DNA of 64,000 nucleotides from CAVVDY01 sp963819645 (GTDB lineage Bacteria > Acidobacteriota > Terriglobia > Terriglobales > Acidobacteriaceae), in the NCBI GenBank assembly GCA_963819645.1, contig CAWFWZ010000010.1, forward strand, positions 124,001 to 188,000, written 5' to 3'. Below the pieces are notes generated by a model that was not told where the DNA came from, did not search any database, and saw only the letters and a list, made by a program, of their open reading frames with translations. Position 1 is the first letter of the stretch. The number at the start of each line of letters is the position of its first letter. A program made the position numbers and the translations under genes. Shown one piece after another: positions 55,936 to 64,000 of the stretch.

Positions 55936-56976
55936 CTAGGCCGCCTTCTTCGCCTGGACCGGCTCAGCCTCTATATCTGGCTTGCGCAACTTGGCGATCG
56001 TGGCCAGCGCGCCCAGCGCAGCGATCGCAAGCCACCGCCAGTGTGTTTCAGACCACAGCTCCAAACTCTGCTCCCTCGCCCGATCATCGAACGCGCCATG
56101 TGCCCCGTGGTCGCCGGCCACCGGCTGCCAGAGATTGTAAGGACGGTTGGGGTCAGCGGCGCCGTCATACTGCTGCGAGTCGTAACCGTTGCGCGCGAGA
56201 TAGTGGTCGGCAAACGATGGCACAAGCTTGTTACCGACCACCGCTTCCACTACCGACCACGCTGCAAAATACTCGCGCCGTTGCGGATGATGGGCGGCAT
56301 AGTAGATTGCGCGCGCTGCTACTTCGGGCTGGTAGATGGGCGGCACCGGCTGCGCTTTGCGCGGCAGCCGGCTCTTGACCCACCCGAACTGCGGCGTATT
56401 CAGCGCGGGCATCTGCACCATGGTGGTTTGCACATGGCTGTTGTCGTGTATCAGCTCTGTACGCAGCGAGGCAAAGAAGCCCAGCACCGCGTGTTTTGAA
56501 GCGCAATATGCTGCCTGCAGCGGAATGCTGCGATAAGCCAAGGCTGAGCCGACGTGGACGATGGTGCCCCGGTCGCGCGGCAACATGCGTTTCAGGGCTG
56601 CCAGCGTCCCATACACGTATCCGAGATACGTGACTTGGGTGACGCGTTCGAACTCTGCCGGAGTCATCTCCTTGATAGGAGAGAAGACCGAAGTCATGGC
56701 GTCATTAATCCAGATGTCGATTGGGCCTAGTTCTTCTTCCACGCGCTGAGCCGCAGCTTCCACCTGCTTGGCATCAGCTACATCGGTTGGAAGAACTAGA
56801 GCTGTACCGCCCGCGGCCTCGACCTCCCGGCGTGCGCCCTCCAGTCCGTCCCGTCCTCGGGCAATCAGTCCTATGGCTGCCCCGCGCTTGGCAAACTCTC
56901 TGACGGTGGCGCGTCCAACTCCTGCGGACGCGCCGGTGATGACGACTATTTCGCGTTTGCCCATCCTTCGCATCAC
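55936..56976 (-). CDS. Short-chain dehydrogenase/reductase
   Basis: 346 residues. NAD(P) fold VVITGASAGVGRATVREFAK, NDAMTSVFSPIKEMTPAEFE (the usual NAG is replaced by NDA), active site VHVGSALAYRSIPLQAAYCA with Ser, Tyr (YCASK) and Lys. From about residue 260 there is an extra stretch ending in a hydrophobic segment (HWRWLAIAALGALATIAKLR) that may anchor it to the membrane. The substrate is unknown. It overlaps the TPP enzyme by 4 bp. Confidence 0.92.
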   Translation of the reverse strand: MMRRMGKREIVVITGASAGVGRATVREFAKRGAAIGLIARGRDGLEGARREVEAAGGTALVLPTDVADAKQVEAAAQRVEEELGPIDIWINDAMTSVFSPIKEMTPAEFERVTQVTYLGYVYGTLAALKRMLPRDRGTIVHVGSALAYRSIPLQAAYCASKHAVLGFFASLRTELIHDNSHVQTTMVQMPALNTPQFGWVKSRLPRKAQPVPPIYQPEVAARAIYYAAHHPQRREYFAAWSVVEAVVGNKLVPSFADHYLARNGYDSQQYDGAADPNRPYNLWQPVAGDHGAHGAFDDRAREQSLELWSETHWRWLAIAALGALATIAKLRKPDIEAEPVQAKKAA

Positions 56977-58721
56977 ACCATCTCCCGTACTTTGTCGGAG
57001 GCCACAGTCAGAGCGATCTTGCCACGGTTCGGCTCACCTCGCGCCAGAGACTCCGCGAAGTGAAGCGCCTGATCGGCCTTGACCTTGCCCGGCAGCGGCG
57101 GTTCAAAGGGATCAACGACCGCCTCCAAGATCGCGGGGCCAGGTGCATTGAGGAACTGCTCTACTGCCTGCGCGCAATTCTTTGGGTCGTCCAGGTGGTA
57201 TCCCACTCCACCACAGGCGTGAGCGAACGCAGCAAAGTCGATGGGACTCAACTCCACTCCGTACTCCGGGTTGCCAAGAAACACCATCTGCTCCCACTTG
57301 ATCTGCCCTAAGGTGTTGTTCTTGATGATGACGACTTTGATCGGCAATTGATATTTCACTGCGGTGGCAAAGTCAGCCATCAGCATGGAGAATCCGCCGT
57401 CTCCGACAAACGCAATGCACTGGCGATCGGGATACGCCAGCTGCGCGGCGATGGTGTATGGCAGCCCCGGCGCCATGGTGGCGAGATTGCCCGAGAGACT
57501 GTGCATCTGACCGCGTTTTACCGGGATCTCGCGGGCAAACCAGGTGGCGATGGTGCCGCTGTCGCAGCTCACAATTGCGTCCTCGCGCAGCTGCTTGCCG
57601 AGCTCCCAGGCGACGACTTGTGGCTTCATCGGCTTATCCATACGCGACGCACGCGTCTCGATCACTTCCCACCACTCCTTCATGCCGGCTTGCGCTTTCT
57701 CCAGGAAATCGCGATCGGTTTTCTTCTTCAGCAGCGGAGTCAAGTGTTGCAAGACAGTGTGACTGTCGCCGAGCAGCCCCACTTCGACGGGATAGCGCAA
57801 CCCAATGCGACTCGGATCAATGTCGATCTGCACGCCCTTCGCCTGCCCCGGCTTAGGGAAATATTCAATGTAAGGAAAAGAAGTCCCTACCATCAGCAGC
57901 GTGTCGCACTTCTCCATCGCTTCTTGCGAAGGCTTTGTTCCCAGCAAGCCAATGCCACCGGTGGTGTAAGGACTGTCGTCCGGCACCACTGCTTTGCCGA
58001 GAAGCGGCTTGATGATCGGAGCGCCCAGGAGCTTCGCAACGTGTTCAAGCTGGTCGCCGCAGCCGAGCGCACCGCGGCCGGCCAGGATCGCGACCTTCTT
58101 GCCTTCGTTCAGGATGTCCGCCGCCTGTTGCAGCTCTGACGGGTCGGGCACCTTGTACCCTTGGGCACGAACGGTGTTGGTATGGTGCTTAATATTTCGC
58201 TTGGAGCGCTCCGATCCGTGCACTTCCTGCTCCTGGAAATCGACCGGAATGGTGACGTGAGCGACCCCGCCGTAAGAAATCGCGGTGCGGCACGCCAGAT
58301 CGACAACGTTCCGCACATGAGTCGGGCCCATGATCCTCTCGTTATAGACGCTGACATCCATAAAGAGCTTGTCGAGTGCGACATCCTGCTGCGTGTGAGT
58401 GCCGATCAGATCGTGGAACTGCAAACCGGTGATCGCGAGCACAGGCGCTCCGTCCATCTTGGCGTCGTAGAGGCCATTCAGGAGGTGAATGCCTCCCGGT
58501 CCGGAGGTCGCCAGACATACCCCGAGTTTGCCGGTGTACTTGGCATAGCCGCAGGCCATGAAGGCGGCTGCTTCTTCGTGCCGCACATGGATGAAGCGGA
58601 TCTTGTCCTGATGGGTACGTAGTGACTCCATGATGCCGTTAATGCCATCCCCGGGCAGGCCAAAGATCATCTCCACGCCCCAATCGAGCAGGCACTCCAC
58701 AAGCACATCCGACGCATTCAT
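56973..58721 (-). CDS. Thiamine-pyrophosphate enzyme, pyruvate oxidase/dehydrogenase (PoxB)-like
   Basis: 582 residues. MNASDVLVECLLDWGVEMIF with GLPGDGINGIMESL, activating Glu in FIHVRHEEAAAFMACGYAKY, LGVCLATSGPGGIHLLNGLY, the central FAD-like domain GPTHVRNVVDLACRTAISYG, and TPP motif IAFVGDGGFSMLMADFATAV with VVIIKNNTLGQIKWEQ. This is the order of PoxB, acetolactate synthase and relatives; the sequence is closest in pattern to pyruvate dehydrogenase (quinone). It would decarboxylate pyruvate to acetate at the membrane. First gene of the leftward metabolic set. Confidence 0.92.
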   Translation of the reverse strand: MNASDVLVECLLDWGVEMIFGLPGDGINGIMESLRTHQDKIRFIHVRHEEAAAFMACGYAKYTGKLGVCLATSGPGGIHLLNGLYDAKMDGAPVLAITGLQFHDLIGTHTQQDVALDKLFMDVSVYNERIMGPTHVRNVVDLACRTAISYGGVAHVTIPVDFQEQEVHGSERSKRNIKHHTNTVRAQGYKVPDPSELQQAADILNEGKKVAILAGRGALGCGDQLEHVAKLLGAPIIKPLLGKAVVPDDSPYTTGGIGLLGTKPSQEAMEKCDTLLMVGTSFPYIEYFPKPGQAKGVQIDIDPSRIGLRYPVEVGLLGDSHTVLQHLTPLLKKKTDRDFLEKAQAGMKEWWEVIETRASRMDKPMKPQVVAWELGKQLREDAIVSCDSGTIATWFAREIPVKRGQMHSLSGNLATMAPGLPYTIAAQLAYPDRQCIAFVGDGGFSMLMADFATAVKYQLPIKVVIIKNNTLGQIKWEQMVFLGNPEYGVELSPIDFAAFAHACGGVGYHLDDPKNCAQAVEQFLNAPGPAILEAVVDPFEPPLPGKVKADQALHFAESLARGEPNRGKIALTVASDKVREMV

Positions 58722-58972
58722 GATTGCGACTCCCTCCGGCTAAGTTGTTGTGCGAATTTCGCCGTACTTGGATGGATGACTAGAGTGCGAGTTACGTTTG
58801 CTGAAGCTCGCGCTTACATGTCTTCAGCAGCTCGGACGCGCATTTGAAGATTAAGTATCGTGACGCGACAGGAACGACGGGCGTCAGGAAAACCGCTCGC
58901 ATACGGTTGTCATCCTTACAGACAAAGCATGAAATTATCCGCGTTCAATCCAGCCTTAAAAGCGAGGCTACG
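58722..58972. other. Divergent intergenic region
   Basis: About 250 bp between two divergent operons. No gene. The upstream frame of the enolase-superfamily gene runs through it, but without conserved sequence. I see no clear promoter boxes. A ribosome-binding site gcgaggctacg precedes the GTG at 58973. Confidence 0.5.
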
Positions 58973-60076
58973 GTGAGCGGCCGGTTTCGTTCGGCACCGG
59001 TTCAACGCCTCGACGTCTCAACCTATACCGTTGCGACAGATTTTCCTGAATCCGACGGCACTCTGAAATGGGACAAAACTACGCTGGTGCTGGTGAGCGC
59101 CGCCGCCGGCGGCAAGGCCGGGCTCGGTTACACGTACGCAGACGCCGCGACTGCTTCTCTGATCCACGAGCAACTCGCCCAGCTTGTGATTGGCACGGAT
59201 GCGATGGCGCCCACCGGTACCTACATGCGTATGTGGCAGCACATTCGTAACCTGGGCCGACCGGGAATCTGCTCCATGGCGATTTCCGCCGTCGACTGCG
59301 CGCTTTGGGACCTGAAGGCGAGGCTGCTCGATCTGCCGCTGGTCACGTTGCTCGGGCAGGTTCGCACGGGAGCTCCGATTTACGGCAGCGGTGGATTTAC
59401 CTCCTACTCTGACCGGCAACTTGCGGCGCAGCTCTCGGGCTGGGTGGAGCAAGGAATTCCGCGCGTGAAGATGAAGATCGGACGCGACGCCAAACAGGAC
59501 GTGAGGCGAGTGGAAATCGCGCGTGACGCGATCGGACCTGCAGCCGAGCTCTTCGTGGATGCCAATGGCGCCTACGGGCGCAAGCAGGCCCTCGCGCAGG
59601 CCGAGATCTTCAGCGATTCAGGCGTGAGCTGGTTCGAGGAGCCGGTGTCGTCCGATGATCTCGCGGGTCTGCGCCTGATGCGCGATCGCGCGCCCGCGGG
59701 TATGGACATTGCGGCCGGCGAATACGGTTACGACATCTTCTATTTCCAGCGAATGCTCGCTGCCGGCGCGGTGGACGTGCAGCAGGCCGACATCACGCGC
59801 TGCGGCGGCGTGACCGGTTTTCTGCAGGTGGCGGCTCTTTGTCAAGCGCACAACCTGCCGCTGTCCGGCCACACCGCACCGGCGCTCCACACGCATGTGG
59901 CTTGCGCGGTGACACCGTTCAAGAACCTGGAATATTTTCACGATCACGTTCGCATCGAGCGCATGTTCTTCGACGGCTTCCCGGAGCTGGTCGATGGCGA
60001 ACTGCGTCCTGACCTGTCGCGCCCAGGGATAGGGCTGGAGCTGAAACGTGCCGATGCGGAACGGTACGCCGCCTGA
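58973..60076 (+). CDS. Mandelate racemase / muconate lactonizing enzyme-like enolase-superfamily protein
   Basis: 367 residues from a GTG at 58973 (VSGRFRSAPVQRLDVSTYTV); the longer frame is unconserved. Catalytic KxK in VEQGIPRVKMKIGRDAKQDV; metal ligands Asp in ELFVDANGAYGRKQALAQAE, Glu in VSWFEEPVSSDDLAGLRLMR and Glu/Asp in DIAAGEYGYDIFYFQRMLAA; His in LPLSGHTAPALHTHVACAVT. All expected residues are present, so it is likely active, probably on a sugar acid, but the substrate is not determinable. It leads directly (9 bp) into the FAD/Fe-S oxidase. Confidence 0.88.
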   Translation: MSGRFRSAPVQRLDVSTYTVATDFPESDGTLKWDKTTLVLVSAAAGGKAGLGYTYADAATASLIHEQLAQLVIGTDAMAPTGTYMRMWQHIRNLGRPGICSMAISAVDCALWDLKARLLDLPLVTLLGQVRTGAPIYGSGGFTSYSDRQLAAQLSGWVEQGIPRVKMKIGRDAKQDVRRVEIARDAIGPAAELFVDANGAYGRKQALAQAEIFSDSGVSWFEEPVSSDDLAGLRLMRDRAPAGMDIAAGEYGYDIFYFQRMLAAGAVDVQQADITRCGGVTGFLQVAALCQAHNLPLSGHTAPALHTHVACAVTPFKNLEYFHDHVRIERMFFDGFPELVDGELRPDLSRPGIGLELKRADAERYAA

Positions 60077-60085
60077 AGGAGAGAC

Positions 60086-63000
60086 ATGTCTGCCAACAGG
60101 GTTCCACTCATCACTCCTGACGACCTGAGACACACGATCGAATTGCCGCAGCCGGACTGGCGCTCCGCAGGCACTGTAGATGTGGCCGGCCTGGAAGCGA
60201 GCTGCGACGGAACGTCGAAGGCGAGGTGCGCTTTGACGCGGGCAGCAAGGCAATGTATGCGGTGGACGCCTCCAACTATCGCCAGGTACCAATCGGCGTC
60301 GTGGTTCCTAAGTCGAAAGAGGATGTGGTGCAGACGGTTGCTGCCTGCACGAAAGTTTGGCGCGCCGGTGCTGTCGCGCGGCGGTGGCACCAGTCTCGCC
60401 GGCCAGTGCTGCAACGTCGCCATCGTGATGGACTGGTCGAAGTACATGCACGGCGTGCTGGAGGTGAACACGCACCGAGCGCTGGGCGCGCGTTCTGCCG
60501 GGAACCGTCTGCGACGAGTTGCGCGACCGCGTCCATGAAGAGAGCAACAATCTGCTGACCTGGGGCCCCGATCCTGCCACGCACAATCACTGCTGTTTCG
60601 GCGGCATGATCGGCAACAACTCCTGCGGCGCGCATGCGCAGATGTCGGGCAAGACCGACAACAACATCGAAGAACTGGAGGTGCTGCTTTACGACGGCAC
60701 GCGCATGAAGGTCGGCTGGATGAACGAGGCTGAGATGGAGCGAGCGCATCCGCCAGGGCGGCCGCGACGGGGACATTTACCGTCATCTCAAATCGCTGCG
60801 CGAACACTACGCCGATCTGATTCGCGAGAAGTATCCGCCCATCCCGCGCCGCGTCTCCGGTTACAACCTCGACCAGTTGCTTCCCGGCGAGGATGGCCGC
60901 TTCAACATCGCGCGCGCGCTGGTCGGCAGCGAAGGCACGCTGGTCACGGTGCTCGAAGCCAAGTGCAAGCTGATCGATGCCAAAGCGCGAACGCGTGATT
61001 CTCATGCTGGGCTACCCCGACGTGTACGAGGCAGCAGACCATGTGACGGACATCGATCGCCTTCCAGCCGACCGCGCTGGAGGGCATCGATCACCGGCTG
61101 TACGAGAACATCGAGAAGAAAGGCGGTCCGCATCGCCGACTACCTCGACCTGCTTCCGGAGGGCAAAGGCTGGCTGATGGCGGAGTTCGGCGCCGACAAG
61201 ACAAGAGGATGCGCTGGAACTCGCGCATCGCGTGATGGAGATGCTCAAGCCAAGCCGGGCGCGCCCAACATGAGGCTTCTCACCGACAAAGAGGACATGG
61301 CGCACCTCTGGGAGGTGCGCGAGTCCGGGCTGGGCGCGACCGCCTTCGTTCCCGGCGAGCCCGACACCTGGCCGGGATGGGAAGACTCCGCGGTGGCGCC
61401 GGAAAAGCTCGGCGGATATCTGCGCGAGCTTCGCGCGCTGTATCAGAAGTACGACTACAACCCCGCGCTCTACGGCCACTTTGGGCAGGGCTGCGTTCAT
61501 TGCCGCGTGGATTTCGATCTCGACCAGCGAGGCCGGAATCAGCAAATGGCGCTCGTTCATGGAAGAGGCGACGATCTCTGCGTGAAGTACGGCGGCAGCC
61601 TCAGCGGCGAACACGGCGACGGGCAGGCGCGCGGCGAGTTTCTGAGCAAGATGTTCGGCGAGGAACTGATTCAGGCATTTCGCGAGTTCAAGTCCATCTG
61701 GGACCCGGATTGGAAGATGAATCCGGGCAAGGTCGTCGAGCCGTATCGCATCGATCAAAACCTGCGCCTGGGCGCCGACTACCACCCGTGGGAGCCCAAG
61801 ACACATTTTCAATTGTCCCGAGGATGACGGCAGCTTCGCGCATGCCACGCTGCGCTGCGTCGGTATCGGCAAGTGCCGCCGCAAGGAGGGCGAGAAATCC
61901 GAATGACGACACCATGTGTCCCAGCTTCATGGTCACGCACGAAGAGCGGCACACCACGCGCGGACGCGCTCATCATCTGTGGGAGATGTTGAACGGCGAT
62001 GTCATCGCACAACGGCTGGCGCGACGAGAGCGTGAAGGAAGCGCTCGACCTTTGCCTGGCCTGCAAGGGCTGCAAGGGCGATTGCCCGGTCAACGTGGAC
62101 ATGGCGACCTACAAGGCGGAGTTCCTTTCGCACTACTGGGAAGGACGGATGCGGCCGCGCCACGCCTACGCCTTCGGCTTCATCGACCAGTGGGCGCGGA
62201 TGGCCTCGCTCGCGCCCGGCTTGGTGAATCTGTTCACGCAACTGCCCGGGTTGCGAACGCATCGCCAAGAAAGCCGCGGGCATGCCGCTTGAGCGTCAGA
62301 TTCCCAGCTTCGCCCCCGAGACTTTCAAGTCGTGGTTCCGAAAACGCGAACCGCGCAATCAAGGGCAGCCCAGCGTGATCCTCTGGGCCGACACTTTCAA
62401 CAACTACTTTCTTCCCGGAAACCGCGCAGGCCGCGGTCGAGGTGCTGGAACACTTTGGATATCAGGTGCACGGTTCCCATGCAGCATCTGTGCTGCGGAC
62501 GTCCGCTGTACGACTACGGCTTTCTCGATCGCGCCAAGCAATACCTGACGACGATTCTCGACGCGCTCGCCGCCTGAGATCGATGCCGGGACACCGATGG
62601 TGGTTCTGGAGCCGAGCTGCTGCTCAGTGTTTCGTGACGAACTGAACGGTCTCATGCCGGAATCAAAACGCGCTCACCGATTGATGGAGAACACCTTCAC
62701 TCTTGCCGAGTTCCTGGAGAAGAAGGTGAAGGACTACACCCCTCCCCAGTTCAAGCGCAAAGGCAATCGTGCAGGGGCATTGCCATCACAAGGCCATCAT
62801 GCGGCTTTATGACGATGAAGCGGTGATGAAGAAGATGGGACTCGATTTCGAGCTGCTGGATTCCGGCTGCTGCGGTATGGCAGGCTCTTTCGGATACGAG
62901 GAGGACAAGTACGACGTGTCCGCTGCAGTGCGGCGAGCGCGTGCTCTTTCCCGCGGTGCGCAAGGCCGGGCTTTCGACGCTGGTGATGGCCGACGGCTTC

Positions 63001-63237
63001 AGTTGCCGGGAACAGATTCAGCAGGACACGCCCCGGCATGCGCTGCACCTGGCCGAGGTGATGCAGATGGCGCTGCGGGAGGGCGATGCCTCGCGCCAGA
63101 TGTATCCCGAAGGGAACTTGGTCAGAAAAAGAACTGCGGGGCGGCGTCGTTCCATGCAACGCGCGGCCATTGCCACGGCTGCGCTCGTCGCTGGCGGCGC
63201 TCTCTTGTGGGGAGGTTTTCGTCGCGTGAGTTCGTGA
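60086..63237 (+). pseudogene. FAD-linked oxidase with C-terminal Fe-S/CCG domains (about a dozen frameshifts)
   Basis: One gene of about 1,000 residues in many pieces. In order: AGSKAMYAVDASNYRQVPIG; APVLSRGGGTSLAGQCCNVA (FAD_binding_4); CCFGGMIGNNSCGAHAQMSG; NIARALVGSEGTLVTVLEAK; WEVRESGLGATAFVPGEPDT; GGSLSGEHGDGQARGEFLSK (oxidase C-terminal domain); LCLACKGCKGDCPVNVDMAT (4Fe-4S); ADTFNNYF; VVLEPSCCSVFRDELNGLMP and ELLDSGCCGMAGSFGYEEDK (CCG motifs); and a last hydrophobic tail. This is the GlcD-GlpC type fusion, as in YdiJ-like D-2-hydroxyacid dehydrogenases. Frame changes occur roughly every 200-300 bp, denser than elsewhere, so this may be decay as well as sequence error. Confidence 0.8.
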
Positions 63238-63589
63238 GCCGCATTCTCGACAAAGATTACTTTCGAGTTCGCCCAAGAACGGAGGCAGTGGCAGCGATGT
63301 TGCCTTAGTCGGCTTCCTTACCAGTCCATTCTGTGCAGATTCTTCTCTGCCACGTCTTTAACGTTCCGCGCATATGTGCAGTGGTCTTGCACTGATACTC
63401 GGGGATAGGCGGTTTTCGATCCGGCTCAACAGCCAGCGCAACGGCGAGTGTCGCGTGGACCGGCAGGGAGTAGCGGTAAACCGAGAGCTGTTGAATTCTA
63501 CGGCTTGGGAGGCCGATTTCTACGCCGTACAAAATCCGTACAATTTATCCGTCTACGTTTGTAAATAAAACATAATAAAATATTTAAAT
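63238..63589. other. Non-coding right end of the putative island
   Basis: 350 bp with no supported gene. The bases 63523-63543 carry cgccgtacaaaatccgtaca plus a, matching the tandem word at the left end. The last 35 bp before the tRNA (63556-63590) are strikingly A+T rich in a G+C-rich region. Confidence 0.5.
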
Positions 63590-63674
63590 TGGTGCGGAAG
63601 GGGGGACTTGAACCCCCATGCCTTTCGGCGCCACCCCCTCAAGATGGTGTGTCTGCCAATTTCACCACTTCCGC
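63590..63674 (-). tRNA. tRNA-Leu (anticodon GAG), with encoded CCA
   Basis: Acceptor GCGGAAG pairs with CTTCCGC; the D region is GTGGTGAAATTGGCAGACAC. The anticodon stem CCATC/GGTGG encloses the loop TTGAGGG (anticodon GAG). A long variable arm (GCGCCGAAAGGCA) is typical of class II tRNAs, and the T arm is GGGGGTTCAAGTCCCCC. CCA follows. Its 3' 23 bp are duplicated at 52191-52213. Confidence 0.95.
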
Positions 63675-63895
63675 ACACGCGTCCCGCACGTCGTTCCGCG
63701 GGATTCCAGGCAGAAACGCAGAGGCACCGTAAGTATAACAAACAGCGCGCCCCAAAGAAGATGCACTACGGATCGACACGGGCCCTCACCGATCCGAAAA
63801 GCTAAGTAACCAAAAAGTCTTAGACTTGAAGCTCCGATCCGGGTTCGTCCGTATAAATCCGTGGCTCACCATCTGTCGGGATGGCGCGACATCGT

Positions 63896-64000
63896 CTACG
63901 CCTTCGCCGTCTTCGCCAGCTCCTTCACCTTCGCCAGCACTTCCTCGGCGTGGCCGTCGGGCTTCACGCTCTCGAACACGTGCTCAATCTTCCCCTCCGG
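63896..64000 (-). CDS. C-terminus of a Bcp-type thioredoxin-dependent peroxiredoxin (partial)
   Basis: The minus strand is open from the window edge to TAG 63898-63896 and gives 34 residues: PEGKIEHVFESVKPDGHAEE, then VLAKVKELAKTAKA. DGHAEEVLAKVKEL is the typical end of Bcp/PrxQ peroxiredoxins. The catalytic part is outside the window. Confidence 0.75.
   Translation of the reverse strand, partial: PEGKIEHVFESVKPDGHAEEVLAKVKELAKTAKA

Noticed and set aside
63374..63568. 64-codon open frame at the right end of the island
   Set aside because: Runs through the repeated ccgtacaaa word and an A+T-rich tract; no motif or ribosome-binding site.

Overview
The window reads like a chromosome segment of an acidobacterium, probably from the Koribacter/Terriglobia side. 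This is inferred from the protein flavour, the gene neighbourhoods (rpoZ-gmk-yicC, DUF420-ABC-ctaB), the high G+C appearance and the many short palindromic repeats; no database search was possible. Most genes are housekeeping or cell-envelope genes. About twenty single-base frameshifts fall inside otherwise well-conserved genes, which suggests an imperfectly polished assembly rather than mass gene decay. I therefore give such genes their full reconstructed span and mark where the frame changes.

Layout. 1-4.3 kb: end of a large protein, then a leftward cytochrome-oxidase-maturation cluster (DUF420, ABC permease and ATPase, heme O synthase) and a hotdog thioesterase. 4.5-12.5 kb: metallo-beta-lactamase-fold hydrolase, Sel1 protein, mnmG carrying repeat-derived inserts, a helix-hairpin-helix protein, a site-2 protease, HU, dcd and a peroxiredoxin whose first CxxC cysteine is an in-frame TGA. 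12.5-21 kb: leftward rpoZ, gmk, yicC, MsbA-like exporter, DMT permease, glycosyltransferase, aminotransferase and a proline-rich lipoprotein. 21.6-27 kb: rightward aldehyde dehydrogenase, quinone oxidoreductase, small penicillin-binding transpeptidase and a SpoIID-zincin fusion. 27-36 kb: leftward membrane protein, alpha-2-macroglobulin, DUF1175, cysteine-desulfurase-like enzyme and homoserine dehydrogenase. 36-43.6 kb: rightward hydrolase, thioesterase, hicBA, RlmD-type methyltransferase, YciI-like protein, comEC and two unknowns. 44-46 kb: leftward STAS, Clp_N-PEGA and shikimate kinase. 46-51.7 kb: amt, an OmpL-like porin and glycogen phosphorylase. 51.8-63.7 kb: secG, then an 11.4-kb block bounded by a tRNA-Leu(GAG) gene and a 23-bp copy of its 3' end. 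The block holds a TPP enzyme, an SDR, an amylo-alpha-1,6-glucosidase, a sensory-rhodopsin-transducer-family protein, an enolase-superfamily enzyme and a badly frameshifted FAD/Fe-S oxidase. The window ends in the C-terminus of a Bcp-type peroxiredoxin.

The points I would look at first are: (1) the predicted selenocysteine peroxiredoxin at 11836-12504, with a hairpin at the position expected for a bacterial SECIS; (2) several families of short palindromic repeats that lie between genes and also sit in frame inside mnmG and an aminotransferase; (3) the tRNA-Leu-anchored block, which looks like an integrated island without a visible integrase; and (4) the envelope cluster pairing an A2M/DUF1175 locus with a mini-PBP and a SpoIID-zincin fusion.
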